Shown here piece by piece: positions 24,849 through 33,026 of a stretch of 43,031 nucleotides of DNA. The position numbers and the translations under genes were made by a program. The notes beneath the pieces were generated by a model. The model was given only the letters and a program-made list of their open reading frames with translations. It was not told the origin of the DNA and ran no database searches. This DNA is from Candidatus Sabulitectum sp. (GTDB lineage Bacteria > Fermentibacterota > Fermentibacteria > Fermentibacterales > JCC-6). Position 1 is the stretch's first letter. Each line of letters begins with the position of its first letter. The stretch spans positions 1-43,031 of the forward strand of contig JAGLDY010000006.1 of the NCBI GenBank assembly GCA_023145375.1, read 5' to 3'.

Positions 24849-27800
24849 TCAGTTAACTGTGGCAAGCACTCCTGTTACAGAAGATGTCTGTCTGAACGGT
24901 CCACCCTCTGTTTCTGCTTCGATAAGATAAATGTAAGAGCCAGAAGCGGGAATGTCACCATCTGCATCAAGACCGTCCCACAATATCTGGCTGTACCCTT
25001 GAGAACACTGTTTTGAAAATCTGGCGATACTTCTACCTGCGGTTGTAAATATGGAAACGGTAACGAAGGCATTTGAGGAAACGGAAAAACTGAAGCATCT
25101 CTGGCCGGAACCGGGATTCGGATACACCAGGTACTGCTCGATGGCTACTTCACTCTCATCGGTGGAGTTAACATAGAGAGTATCAGTAGAGATGTTACCC
25201 ACACCGTCCATGGCTCTTAGAATGAACTGATGCCGTCCGGATGCAAGTCCGGATACCGCATGGGCAAGCTGGCCGGTTACAGTGGAACCGGTGTTGTATG
25301 TAAATGATTCACTCACATCAAACTCTTCATTATCAACAAAAAGCTGGATGCTTTTCCCAGTTCCGCCAAGAAAAGTAATTCCGCTTGGATCCGAGAGTTC
25401 AGCTTCCAGGATACCTTCTCCTGTAATGGTGGGTTCTTCAATACCATTCTGCCCGCTGATCCACATGGATATATCAGGTCCCTGATAGTCTTCCGGAGCA
25501 TCTCCCTGAACAAGGACCATTGGGGCATCCGCACCCAGTTCAACCCCTCCGGGCACAACAGCGGCTCCATCCACTCTGGCCAGATCACCTGTACTGCATG
25601 CAACTGGAAGAATGCATTCTGCGGTGAACTCTCCACCGGCAAGCGGGGCTCTTCCTCTCCAGGCAGTGCCACCCTGATGGAAATAGTTGATGACTCCTCC
25701 TGACAGCATTGTGTACTGAACAGGAATATCTGATTCGGATATCTCTATTAAAGCCAGACCTTCTGAAGAAACTCCACTACCTGTCACAGTGTTGATCTCC
25801 CCTGATCGCAGGGTGTCTCCCTGAAGCTCCACATTGAGATCAACAGCAGACATGGGAAGGATCAGATCGGGAAGTCCCATGAGAACATAGTACCTTGAAT
25901 TTCCCGCCTTGTGAGCAACCAGTTTACCCGCCCAGAATGAATAACCTATGGAATATCCACCCTCTGTAAGATATGGGATCAAGCCCTCGGCGTAGCTGAG
26001 ATTTGATGGAGAAGTGGTACCACCGGTGGCTCCAATGGTTGCAATTGCCCCTCCTGCAGGATGATAAACAAGTTTTTCACCGATACAGTCAACACCTGGG
26101 ACAAAAAACCGGGAGACATCACAAGAGAGGAACATTGCCAGAGGCAACCTGGGGCCATTTACAAGTGCTGCGGGGTCTTCTCCCAGCATTACCTTTTCAT
26201 TTGCTATCTGATTCGCCGAGCCATGCCCCAGATAAAGCATGGCTCCCAAACCTTCATTCCAGAGTTCTCTAAAAGCGATCCTGGCATCAGGTTTATCAGG
26301 GTGAACACCTCCGGGAACTGTGCCTGTAGGCCAGGGAAATTCTATAAGATAGAATTTCTTCGGGTTCACATGATGGGGAAGGCAGTTATAGCATACTTCT
26401 TCCATATCCTCTGTATGAACACGCTCGCTGTATGACCAGTCCGACCATTCGTCATCTGGAAACAGAACAAAACGACTGCTCCAGCTGCCACTTCCCTCAC
26501 CGGCATTGAACAGAGCACTCTTAGCGCTCACTGCTCCCAGGCTGGAAGCATCCCCTGCAGGGATGCGTGCTATCGGGATCTCAGGATAAACGGCACCGGG
26601 ATGTACCTGGACAAACCAGTCATCCTCTGCCCATGAGGGGTAATTCCCTGAGTTGATAAGAAAGATCATGGCTGGAACCAGGTCAGGGAGCGTAGTGGAA
26701 TAGCCCAGAGGATCATAATGAGCGTCACCGGCCAGGATCACAGTACTTAGAGGAGTTGTCCACGAGTCCATTCCCCATCGAACAGCTGATCTGATAGCTC
26801 CAGGATCCTTTACACCCTGTCCAAACTCATTGTAGATCTCACTGGTGGTGGCAGTAACAACCACAAGACCCATGCTTTCCATGATATATCTCAAGCCCGG
26901 CGCATGATCGGCAAATTCATCAGGGACCACCAGAAGGCGGTCTCCGGATGAGACAGTGCCTGCAAGTCTGCCGGGAGATGATGGAACTATAGAGTCTGGA
27001 GAAAGCCAGCTGTTCTCTGTGAGCACCATAACTGATGTTGAATCCTGGATCTCAAGGGAGAACTCAAGCGAACCGCCTGTGTGTTCAGCCCCTGATATGA
27101 TCCCGGGGTTCATCAGTTCTGACACGTCAAAAGCCTGACTGCCGCCGGAAAATGAAAAGTTGTACCTGCCTGAATCTCCAGGGAGGAAAAGCCTGCGATG
27201 AGAAGCTGTTGTAGACACAGGGTATGTCAGCTCAGCAAAGTCCAGATAGAAGTCTGCAGAAGGATCAGTTGAAGAGAAACTTATCTGAAGCTGATCAAGC
27301 CCGGAAATGTCAACATTCTGGAAAACTGCCTGTCTGGAACCGGAACCGCTGAACTCAACGGTACCTGAACCGTGAAGAGTGACCTGATACACAGATGATT
27401 CTGTCACCGCAAATGCAAGGGTAACATCTGCTGTTCCTGCCACACTGCTGAGGTTCAATGGAACCGATGTCTGCTCACCGGAGTTGATCTTCTTCCAGAA
27501 CCACCCTGTTCTCAGCTCGTATCTGGGCATCCAGTAACCGCCATCCTCCAGATGGACAGTGTGTTCTACAACACTACCCCACTGAGGGGAACTGTCAGGA
27601 GCTCCTGGAATGCTCTGCATTCTTGCCCCGGATTCAGAACCCCAGGTCAACCAGTAGATCCTGTGTGTTGCATACCTGTGGTACAGCCATTCAAGGGCTC
27701 TTTCAAAATACTCAAATCTGTTCAGCCCCCCTGCAATGAATCTTACTGTATCATCTCCATTGAACAATCCATCTCCGTTAATGTCATCAACCAGTATCGA

Positions 27801-28523
27801 CACGGGAAGAAGGGAATGTTCTGTCTCATGAGTCATGTCAAACTGTCTGCCCGGGCCTGAGAAAAGGGCAATACTCTCCACTGGAGATCCGCTGACAACA
27901 CAGCCGGAGGACTCAAGCTCCCGGCAGGTAATTTCATATCCCCCGGTTTCCTCAACTGCAATACGTGCCCAGGGTTTCCCCCAGAACGAGCTTGTCGCTC
28001 TATTCCCTGATGCCGGCCAGTATGTATCTCCCTGGGCAATCCCGTAGAGAAGATGAGTTTCAGGGATACTGATTCCTTCAGCGACACCATCCCACACAAG
28101 GGAAACATCCACCGATGAATAGAAAGCATTCTCCGTAAGTGGATAAATATTAACAACAGCCACCTGAGTTCCCGCAAGAGGAAAGACGCCTTCCAGCTCT
28201 ACCGGTTGAACAAAACGGTCTACCGGCGTTACTGGAATTGTATGGGCATCAAGTCCAGACCCTGTCAGTACACCTGCCCTTGGGATTTCTCTCTGTGAAA
28301 AAGAGGCGGATGATGACACAACAGAATAGCTGAGGACAGGTTCAGCGCCATGGGGAACTGGAATGAACAGTGTTTTTACCGGGTACATTGGAACACCTGG
28401 GTCCTGAAGGTTAACTGTAGCTGAGATAAGAGGAATACCACTGCGGTTGATCCGTGGAGGGTCGAATTGGAAAGTGCCACTCCATGAGGCTGCAAGAACA
28501 GCAATCAATGGGAACAAGGTCAT
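24849..28523 (-). CDS. C25 (gingipain-like) cysteine peptidase 1, FlgD-like C-terminal domain
   Basis: 1224 residues. Signal peptide-like start MTLFPLIAVLAAS. A long N-terminal beta-rich prodomain (~17-520) includes FWGKPWARIAV and IALFSGPG. The C25 peptidase domain covers ~525-900: RLLVVPDEFAD, ILAGDAHYDPLGY, EIPIARIPAGD, then catalytic His767 in YLGHGSANQ and catalytic Cys801 in FLSCDVSRF. The C-terminal ~95 residues (YLVYPNPGSGQ..., LIWDGLDADGD-type turn, GSYIYLIEA) are a FlgD-like Ig tail. Secreted or surface-bound endopeptidase; specificity unknown. Starts by ATGA overlap with the sirtuin gene, behind GGAGG. Confidence 0.88.
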   Translation of the reverse strand: MTLFPLIAVLAASWSGTFQFDPPRINRSGIPLISATVNLQDPGVPMYPVKTLFIPVPHGAEPVLSYSVVSSSASFSQREIPRAGVLTGSGLDAHTIPVTPVDRFVQPVELEGVFPLAGTQVAVVNIYPLTENAFYSSVDVSLVWDGVAEGISIPETHLLYGIAQGDTYWPASGNRATSSFWGKPWARIAVEETGGYEITCRELESSGCVVSGSPVESIALFSGPGRQFDMTHETEHSLLPVSILVDDINGDGLFNGDDTVRFIAGGLNRFEYFERALEWLYHRYATHRIYWLTWGSESGARMQSIPGAPDSSPQWGSVVEHTVHLEDGGYWMPRYELRTGWFWKKINSGEQTSVPLNLSSVAGTADVTLAFAVTESSVYQVTLHGSGTVEFSGSGSRQAVFQNVDISGLDQLQISFSSTDPSADFYLDFAELTYPVSTTASHRRLFLPGDSGRYNFSFSGGSQAFDVSELMNPGIISGAEHTGGSLEFSLEIQDSTSVMVLTENSWLSPDSIVPSSPGRLAGTVSSGDRLLVVPDEFADHAPGLRYIMESMGLVVVTATTSEIYNEFGQGVKDPGAIRSAVRWGMDSWTTPLSTVILAGDAHYDPLGYSTTLPDLVPAMIFLINSGNYPSWAEDDWFVQVHPGAVYPEIPIARIPAGDASSLGAVSAKSALFNAGEGSGSWSSRFVLFPDDEWSDWSYSERVHTEDMEEVCYNCLPHHVNPKKFYLIEFPWPTGTVPGGVHPDKPDARIAFRELWNEGLGAMLYLGHGSANQIANEKVMLGEDPAALVNGPRLPLAMFLSCDVSRFFVPGVDCIGEKLVYHPAGGAIATIGATGGTTSPSNLSYAEGLIPYLTEGGYSIGYSFWAGKLVAHKAGNSRYYVLMGLPDLILPMSAVDLNVELQGDTLRSGEINTVTGSGVSSEGLALIEISESDIPVQYTMLSGGVINYFHQGGTAWRGRAPLAGGEFTAECILPVACSTGDLARVDGAAVVPGGVELGADAPMVLVQGDAPEDYQGPDISMWISGQNGIEEPTITGEGILEAELSDPSGITFLGGTGKSIQLFVDNEEFDVSESFTYNTGSTVTGQLAHAVSGLASGRHQFILRAMDGVGNISTDTLYVNSTDESEVAIEQYLVYPNPGSGQRCFSFSVSSNAFVTVSIFTTAGRSIARFSKQCSQGYSQILWDGLDADGDIPASGSYIYLIEAETEGGPFRQTSSVTGVLATVN

Positions 28524-29257
28524 TTATTCTCCTCCATATCAACCAGGGCCGGCAGGATCTCTCCGGCCTTTCCTCTAATACTGATAACATTTTCTCCCTG
28601 AGGCAGTTCCGTTCTCGCAGGATTGATCTCAATTACAGTTGCTCCATTTTCCAGAGCAGCAAATGGTACTCCTGCTGCAGGCCAGACCTGTACTGAAGTT
28701 CCTATCACCATCATCAAGTCGCACTCCTCCGCCAGTTTGTAAGACCTTGAGATCACCTGGTGGGGCAGTGGTTCTCCAAAGAGCACAATATCAGGTCTGA
28801 GGATAGCTCCGCAGTCAGGGCACAGAGGCGGAAGATCCTGCAGTGACTCAGGGTTGAGCTCAGTAAAGAATCCACACCTGTCAAGGCAGGACGCGGTTCT
28901 CATCGAACCGTGAATCTCAAGCACATCAGTCTGCCCGGAAAGCTTGTGCAACCCATCCACATTCTGGGTAATTACCGGAAGAGTTCCTTTCTTCTTCTGC
29001 AGGAAAGTAAGAGCCTTGTAACCGGCATGGGGTACGATCCCGTCACCGGTGATCAGCCTCATTTTGTACCATTCCCACACCACCTCAGGGTCAGATCTGA
29101 GCCCCGAAAGGGAAGATAGCTGCTCCGGACTATACTCTTTCCAGAGGCCTTCTTCCCCGCGAAAGGTTCTCATTCCACTCTCCCTGGACATGCCTGCTCC
29201 GGAAAAAACAACTGGATTGCGACTTTCCCTTAGAAGCTCCGCTGCCCTGCTGATCAT
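28520..29257 (-). CDS. Sir2-family NAD-dependent protein deacylase
   Basis: 245 residues. Classic sirtuin motifs: FSGAGMSRESGMRTFRG (18-34), TQNVDGLH (97-104), catalytic His116 in LEIHGS, MVIGTSVQVWPA and IEINPARTELP. Tyr64 and Arg67 in WEWYKMR match the YxxR pair of class III (SIRT5/CobB-like) enzymes, suggesting removal of succinyl or malonyl as well as acetyl groups. The zinc site is C124-x3-C128 ... C146-x2-C149; the first pair is usually CxxC. No signal peptide, hence cytosolic. It overlaps both neighbouring C25 peptidase genes by 4 nt (ATGA), an unusual setting. Confidence 0.93.
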   Translation of the reverse strand: MISRAAELLRESRNPVVFSGAGMSRESGMRTFRGEEGLWKEYSPEQLSSLSGLRSDPEVVWEWYKMRLITGDGIVPHAGYKALTFLQKKKGTLPVITQNVDGLHKLSGQTDVLEIHGSMRTASCLDRCGFFTELNPESLQDLPPLCPDCGAILRPDIVLFGEPLPHQVISRSYKLAEECDLMMVIGTSVQVWPAAGVPFAALENGATVIEINPARTELPQGENVISIRGKAGEILPALVDMEENK

Positions 29258-32200
29258 GGACTGACCACCAGAATATCATTAACAGATGAGCGTCCAGAAC
29301 TGCTTTCAAACTCAATGGTATATATGTATGCTCCAGCGGCTATTGTATCTCCATCTGAATCCATACCGTTCCAGATGAGCTGACCCGCTCCATTCTGTAC
29401 AACCGTCTCTCCGTGCCAGACCGGTCTGCCGGCAACTGTATACACTGTGGCCTCTACTGTTCCAGAGGATGAGGTGGTGAAGAAGAATGCCCGTTGACCT
29501 CTCACCGGATTGGGGAAAACTCCGGTTTTTTCCAGAAGAGGCGCTTCTCCCTGTAAAACGTTAAAGTTCAGTACAGACTCTCCCGTGTTCTTCATGCCAT
29601 CCCGGGCTACAACTTTTATTTCGTGAATACCAGGCAGAAGATCAGGCATGGTGTAATCAAGTGAACCGGTGGTGTAACTGCCCTGGTAGTAGGTGAACAG
29701 GTCCGTAATGTCTTCATACTCGCCATCAACGGAGCCGATTATTATGGATCCGGCGTCATCACCAAGAATGCAGATACCTGAAGGATCGGAAAACACAGCA
29801 TGCATAACAGCATTCTGGTAAACAGACGGTATTCCCTCTCCTTGAGCAGAAAGAAAACTGAGTTCAATGTCCGGTCCTTCCGTATCATCAATGTAGTTAC
29901 CGGTGTCTATAAGAGGAACAGGCCATGAGTAGCCTGTCCCAAGTTCAAGGCCGATCCTTCCTGTGGCATCAGTTCTGGCAAGAGAACCTGTATCTGCCTG
30001 AAGGGGAACAAAGAAATTCACGGGAATGTTTCCCTGAGCATCGGTTGAAAGGATGGCGGTGTACAGTTCTGAGCCATAGCGGAGAAACTCTATGGTAAAA
30101 TCATCAGAGAGAGGACTTACATAGAGTACCGTGTCAGCACTCTCCCTGCACCGGAAAAGGAAGGAAGACTCTTCAGGGAAAGAAACATTTACAGTGTTCA
30201 CCAATCCCCTCTTTAAAGTGTCTTCAGGCACAGCAGAGTATCCTTCCGTTTCTGCGGCGGGGAGGGTTATTCCTCCATCACCCAGGACAGGGTACAGAAA
30301 GTTGTTGTGGTTACCGGTGGCAAGCTGGGAAAGCCAGAGCGCTTCAGCAATGGTAAAAGAACCCTCATGCAGTCTGCCCATCAACTCTGCTGAAAATGTC
30401 TCGTTTGGCCCGAAATAGCTTCCACGGGTACAGGCAATGGAAGCAGAAGCTCCCCCGCCGGGATGAAAAAGAAGTATCTCCGCAAGACAATCACCGGCGG
30501 ACAGATCAAAGAAGCCATTATCACATGAGAATGAGTTGTAGAGGAAGTACCTGGGAGCATTGTTGAGCTGACTGACCATGGCTGAGGCAAACAACTTCTC
30601 ATTGGTCATCTGGTCATAGGATCCGTGGCCGAAAAAGGATGTATAGAGCACTCCTTCATTGAGCTGAGCTATAAAGTCAGCCGAAGCTTCAGGCTTTGTT
30701 GGATGCACCCCTTCAACGGTGGTGCCAGGAGGCCACGGATACTCTATTTCGTAGAGTTTAACCACATTAACCCATGGAGGGATAATGCTGTCTGAAAGAA
30801 ATTCACAAGTTGCCGTGGCTTTGTACTCTGTCCAGCTGTACTGGCTCCATTCATCATCAGCAGCCAGCATCACCGTGTTAGCCCATGGGCCAAGAGTCGT
30901 TCCGTCCCCCAGAGCCACAGCCTTTTCAGAGGCGATAAGAAGTTCATTCATTGTTGAAGCAGGTATCCTGGAAACAGGGATCTCAGGCACTTCGCCGCCT
31001 TGGTGAACTGTGGTAAAATAAGAGTCTCTGCAGACATTTGCCCCGACGGCAACATAAACGGGAGCAATGGTTTCGTAGCCTGTGGAATACCCTAAAGGGT
31101 CGTTGGAGCCATCGCCGATAAGTAGAAGTGCTCCAGGTGGATCAGGCCAGGTATCAAGAGCCCATCTCACAAGGGATCTTACTGTTCCCGGATCAGAGAC
31201 CCCCTGGCCGAACTCGTCGTAGACTTCCCTGTAGGTTGCAATGAGAGTGGATAAACCCCTGGAAGCATAGACAGATTCAAGCACTGCAAGACCGTCAGCA
31301 AGGATATCTGGGACAATTATGATAACATCTGCCGGCGTTGAAGCTCCGAGTATCCTTCCAGGCTGGGCTGACTCTATGGACTCAGTGGAAAGATAGTGAT
31401 CCGGGTTCACTGCCATGAACGAGGACAACTCACCATCCAGCGACATTGACACAAGGGCCTGCTCACCATCCAGTGACCAGTCTATCAGTTCAACAGGGTG
31501 GAAAGGATCACTGACTTCAAAAATACTCGTCTCAGAGGAGACCGAACCAAACCGAAGGGAGTGGACGCCCGGCGTATAACCAGTCAGGTATACCTTATAA
31601 CCGGCGGAAACTGAGAGGTCTACAGGTAGTAGTATCTCTGCGTAATTAAGGTAGGAGTTCTTTGAGTGATCATTCCAGATATTCAGCATGTTGCCACCCT
31701 GAATAACGACAACACTGTCAATTATGAAAAGCTCTCTCTGTTTGTTACCAGTAGTGTCCAGGATTGAAACATCTTCCAGGTCCGCCCATACATGGTGTGT
31801 AGATGAAGTCTCGTTAACTACAGCAAGACGAACAGTTGCAAGGTCTGAAGAAAAAGGTACGCTGAGATAGAAGTACCCGGTAAGATTCTCATGAAGAAAG
31901 CCCCATACCCACCCTGTCCTGTCTTCCACGTACTCCCAGAATATCTCCTGTTCATATCCGAAGGGAATGATCCCTTCCTCTATTTCAGATCCGCCTGCAG
32001 GAGCAGCAGAAACATGATCTATCCTGACACCATTCTCCCCGCCCCATGTGAGCCAGTAGCTGTTGCTCTCGTCATATCTGTGGTAAGACCGGTGCAGTGA
32101 ATCAGCGGTATGGTTCCAGTGCCAGAGCCCCTGGCCGAAGAACACAAGAGAATCAGAAAGGTCGAAGACCCCATCCCCTCCATCGAAAACAGAGATAGAG

Positions 32201-32952
32201 ACAGAACTGAGCTGATGGTCCTCACCGGGAGTATCCGGGTCAAACATTTCTCCAGGTCCGGAAAACATTGCAAGAGAGGCGGACGGAGCGCCTGTAATCA
32301 TGCATCCTGAAGCAGCCAGCTCCTCCCCGGTAACACTGTGGAAACCGCTGTTCTTTACCTTAATTCTGGCCCAGGGCTTTCCCCAGAACAGGCTCTCAGG
32401 GGATCTTTCTCTGCAGGGCCACCAAACCTCTGCATCAGGGCATAGTTCCTGAAGAAGGGTTCCCTCTACGGATCTGCCCCCTGAGGCATCCTGTACTGAG
32501 AGAGAGTACGAAATTTCTCTTGCATACCTTGAAGGAGATCCATAACAGAATGGGGAAATAGATATCTTAGCCAGGGTGGTTCCAAGCAGGTGAATGACCT
32601 CAACCGAAACAGGGGGGTGCTCCGAGGGAAATTCAACCGGTAAGTGTGTAACTGTTGTTCCCAGCCCACCGCCGGAGAAGAGAGGATTTGAAACCATCAT
32701 GATGGAACGGTCCCAGCCGGTGTTACCAACAGCACCAACAGACCATTCAAGAAAAGGGTCCCAGCCAGGAGGTACTGGGACATAATGAACAGAAACCGGA
32801 AGCAACCCCCCGTTATCCATGGCAATGGAGAACATGTCCGAAATGGTAATACTGTTCAGACCATCAACTTCGACCAGGGAAGGTTCGCCAATCTGCACTG
32901 TAGCAACATGTTCCATGGCGATAATTGCAAGAGTCAGAAGAATCCCAGACAG
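29254..32952 (-). CDS. C25 (gingipain-like) cysteine peptidase 2, FlgD-like C-terminal domain
   Basis: A paralogue of the C25 peptidase two genes downstream, with the same architecture. First ATG is at 32916, but no ribosome site precedes it and it would cut off the hydrophobic signal (SGILLTLAIIA). GGGAGG at 32958-32963 points to CTG 32952 at 5-nt spacing (or ATT 32955), giving 1232 residues. Counting from there: FWGKPWARIKV (~190), peptidase domain ~540-910 with GDGSNDPLGY, catalytic His776 in FFGHGSYDQ and Cys810 in SFSCDNGFF. C-terminal FlgD-like tail GVFPNPVRGQ...LIWNGMDSDGD...GAYIYTIEF. Predicted secreted. First gene of the C25-sirtuin-C25-TPR operon, divergent from the LolE-like gene. 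Confidence 0.85.
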   Translation of the reverse strand: MSGILLTLAIIAMEHVATVQIGEPSLVEVDGLNSITISDMFSIAMDNGGLLPVSVHYVPVPPGWDPFLEWSVGAVGNTGWDRSIMMVSNPLFSGGGLGTTVTHLPVEFPSEHPPVSVEVIHLLGTTLAKISISPFCYGSPSRYAREISYSLSVQDASGGRSVEGTLLQELCPDAEVWWPCRERSPESLFWGKPWARIKVKNSGFHSVTGEELAASGCMITGAPSASLAMFSGPGEMFDPDTPGEDHQLSSVSISVFDGGDGVFDLSDSLVFFGQGLWHWNHTADSLHRSYHRYDESNSYWLTWGGENGVRIDHVSAAPAGGSEIEEGIIPFGYEQEIFWEYVEDRTGWVWGFLHENLTGYFYLSVPFSSDLATVRLAVVNETSSTHHVWADLEDVSILDTTGNKQRELFIIDSVVVIQGGNMLNIWNDHSKNSYLNYAEILLPVDLSVSAGYKVYLTGYTPGVHSLRFGSVSSETSIFEVSDPFHPVELIDWSLDGEQALVSMSLDGELSSFMAVNPDHYLSTESIESAQPGRILGASTPADVIIIVPDILADGLAVLESVYASRGLSTLIATYREVYDEFGQGVSDPGTVRSLVRWALDTWPDPPGALLLIGDGSNDPLGYSTGYETIAPVYVAVGANVCRDSYFTTVHQGGEVPEIPVSRIPASTMNELLIASEKAVALGDGTTLGPWANTVMLAADDEWSQYSWTEYKATATCEFLSDSIIPPWVNVVKLYEIEYPWPPGTTVEGVHPTKPEASADFIAQLNEGVLYTSFFGHGSYDQMTNEKLFASAMVSQLNNAPRYFLYNSFSCDNGFFDLSAGDCLAEILLFHPGGGASASIACTRGSYFGPNETFSAELMGRLHEGSFTIAEALWLSQLATGNHNNFLYPVLGDGGITLPAAETEGYSAVPEDTLKRGLVNTVNVSFPEESSFLFRCRESADTVLYVSPLSDDFTIEFLRYGSELYTAILSTDAQGNIPVNFFVPLQADTGSLARTDATGRIGLELGTGYSWPVPLIDTGNYIDDTEGPDIELSFLSAQGEGIPSVYQNAVMHAVFSDPSGICILGDDAGSIIIGSVDGEYEDITDLFTYYQGSYTTGSLDYTMPDLLPGIHEIKVVARDGMKNTGESVLNFNVLQGEAPLLEKTGVFPNPVRGQRAFFFTTSSSGTVEATVYTVAGRPVWHGETVVQNGAGQLIWNGMDSDGDTIAAGAYIYTIEFESSSGRSSVNDILVVSP

Positions 32953-32957
32953 AATAA

Positions 32958-32963
32958 CCTCCC
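32958..32963 (-). promoter_or_regulatory. Shine-Dalgarno before a CTG/ATT start of the C25 peptidase 2 gene
   Basis: GGGAGG within AAGGGAGGTT on the minus strand. No ATG, GTG or TTG lies in frame at usable distance; CTG 32952 is 5 nt downstream. The same 10-nt AAGGGAGGTT is used by the divergent gene at 33014-33023. Confidence 0.6.
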
Positions 32964-32972
32964 TTAATCAGT

Positions 32973-32999
32973 GACCGGTCAGTTTTGATATATAATCAA
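32973..32999. promoter_or_regulatory. divergent promoter region with two palindromes
   Basis: The 63-nt space between the two Shine-Dalgarno sites holds GACCGGTC (32973-32980), a perfect 8-nt palindrome, and TTGATATATAATCAA (32985-32999), with perfect 5-nt arms around 5 nt. The latter contains a plus-strand TATAAT (32991-32996) that can serve the LolE-like gene. It may be an operator for both genes; it resembles an FNR box but has a 5-nt rather than 4-nt centre. Confidence 0.4.
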
Positions 33000-33015
33000 T
33001 ACTCGGGAAGGTGAA

Positions 33016-33021
33016 GGGAGG
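33016..33021 (+). promoter_or_regulatory. Shine-Dalgarno before an ATA start of the LolC/E-like gene
   Basis: GGGAGG is followed, after 5 nt, by ATA 33027. The frame is closed upstream by TGA 33012, and the only in-frame codons before the conserved RYLR motif are non-standard starts. Confidence 0.6.
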
Positions 33022-33026
33022 TTCCA

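Noticed and set aside
32985-32999. FNR box TTGAT-N4-ATCAA between the divergent genes
   Set aside because: The spacer is 5 nt, not 4, and overlaps the TATAAT; it is recorded only as a palindrome.
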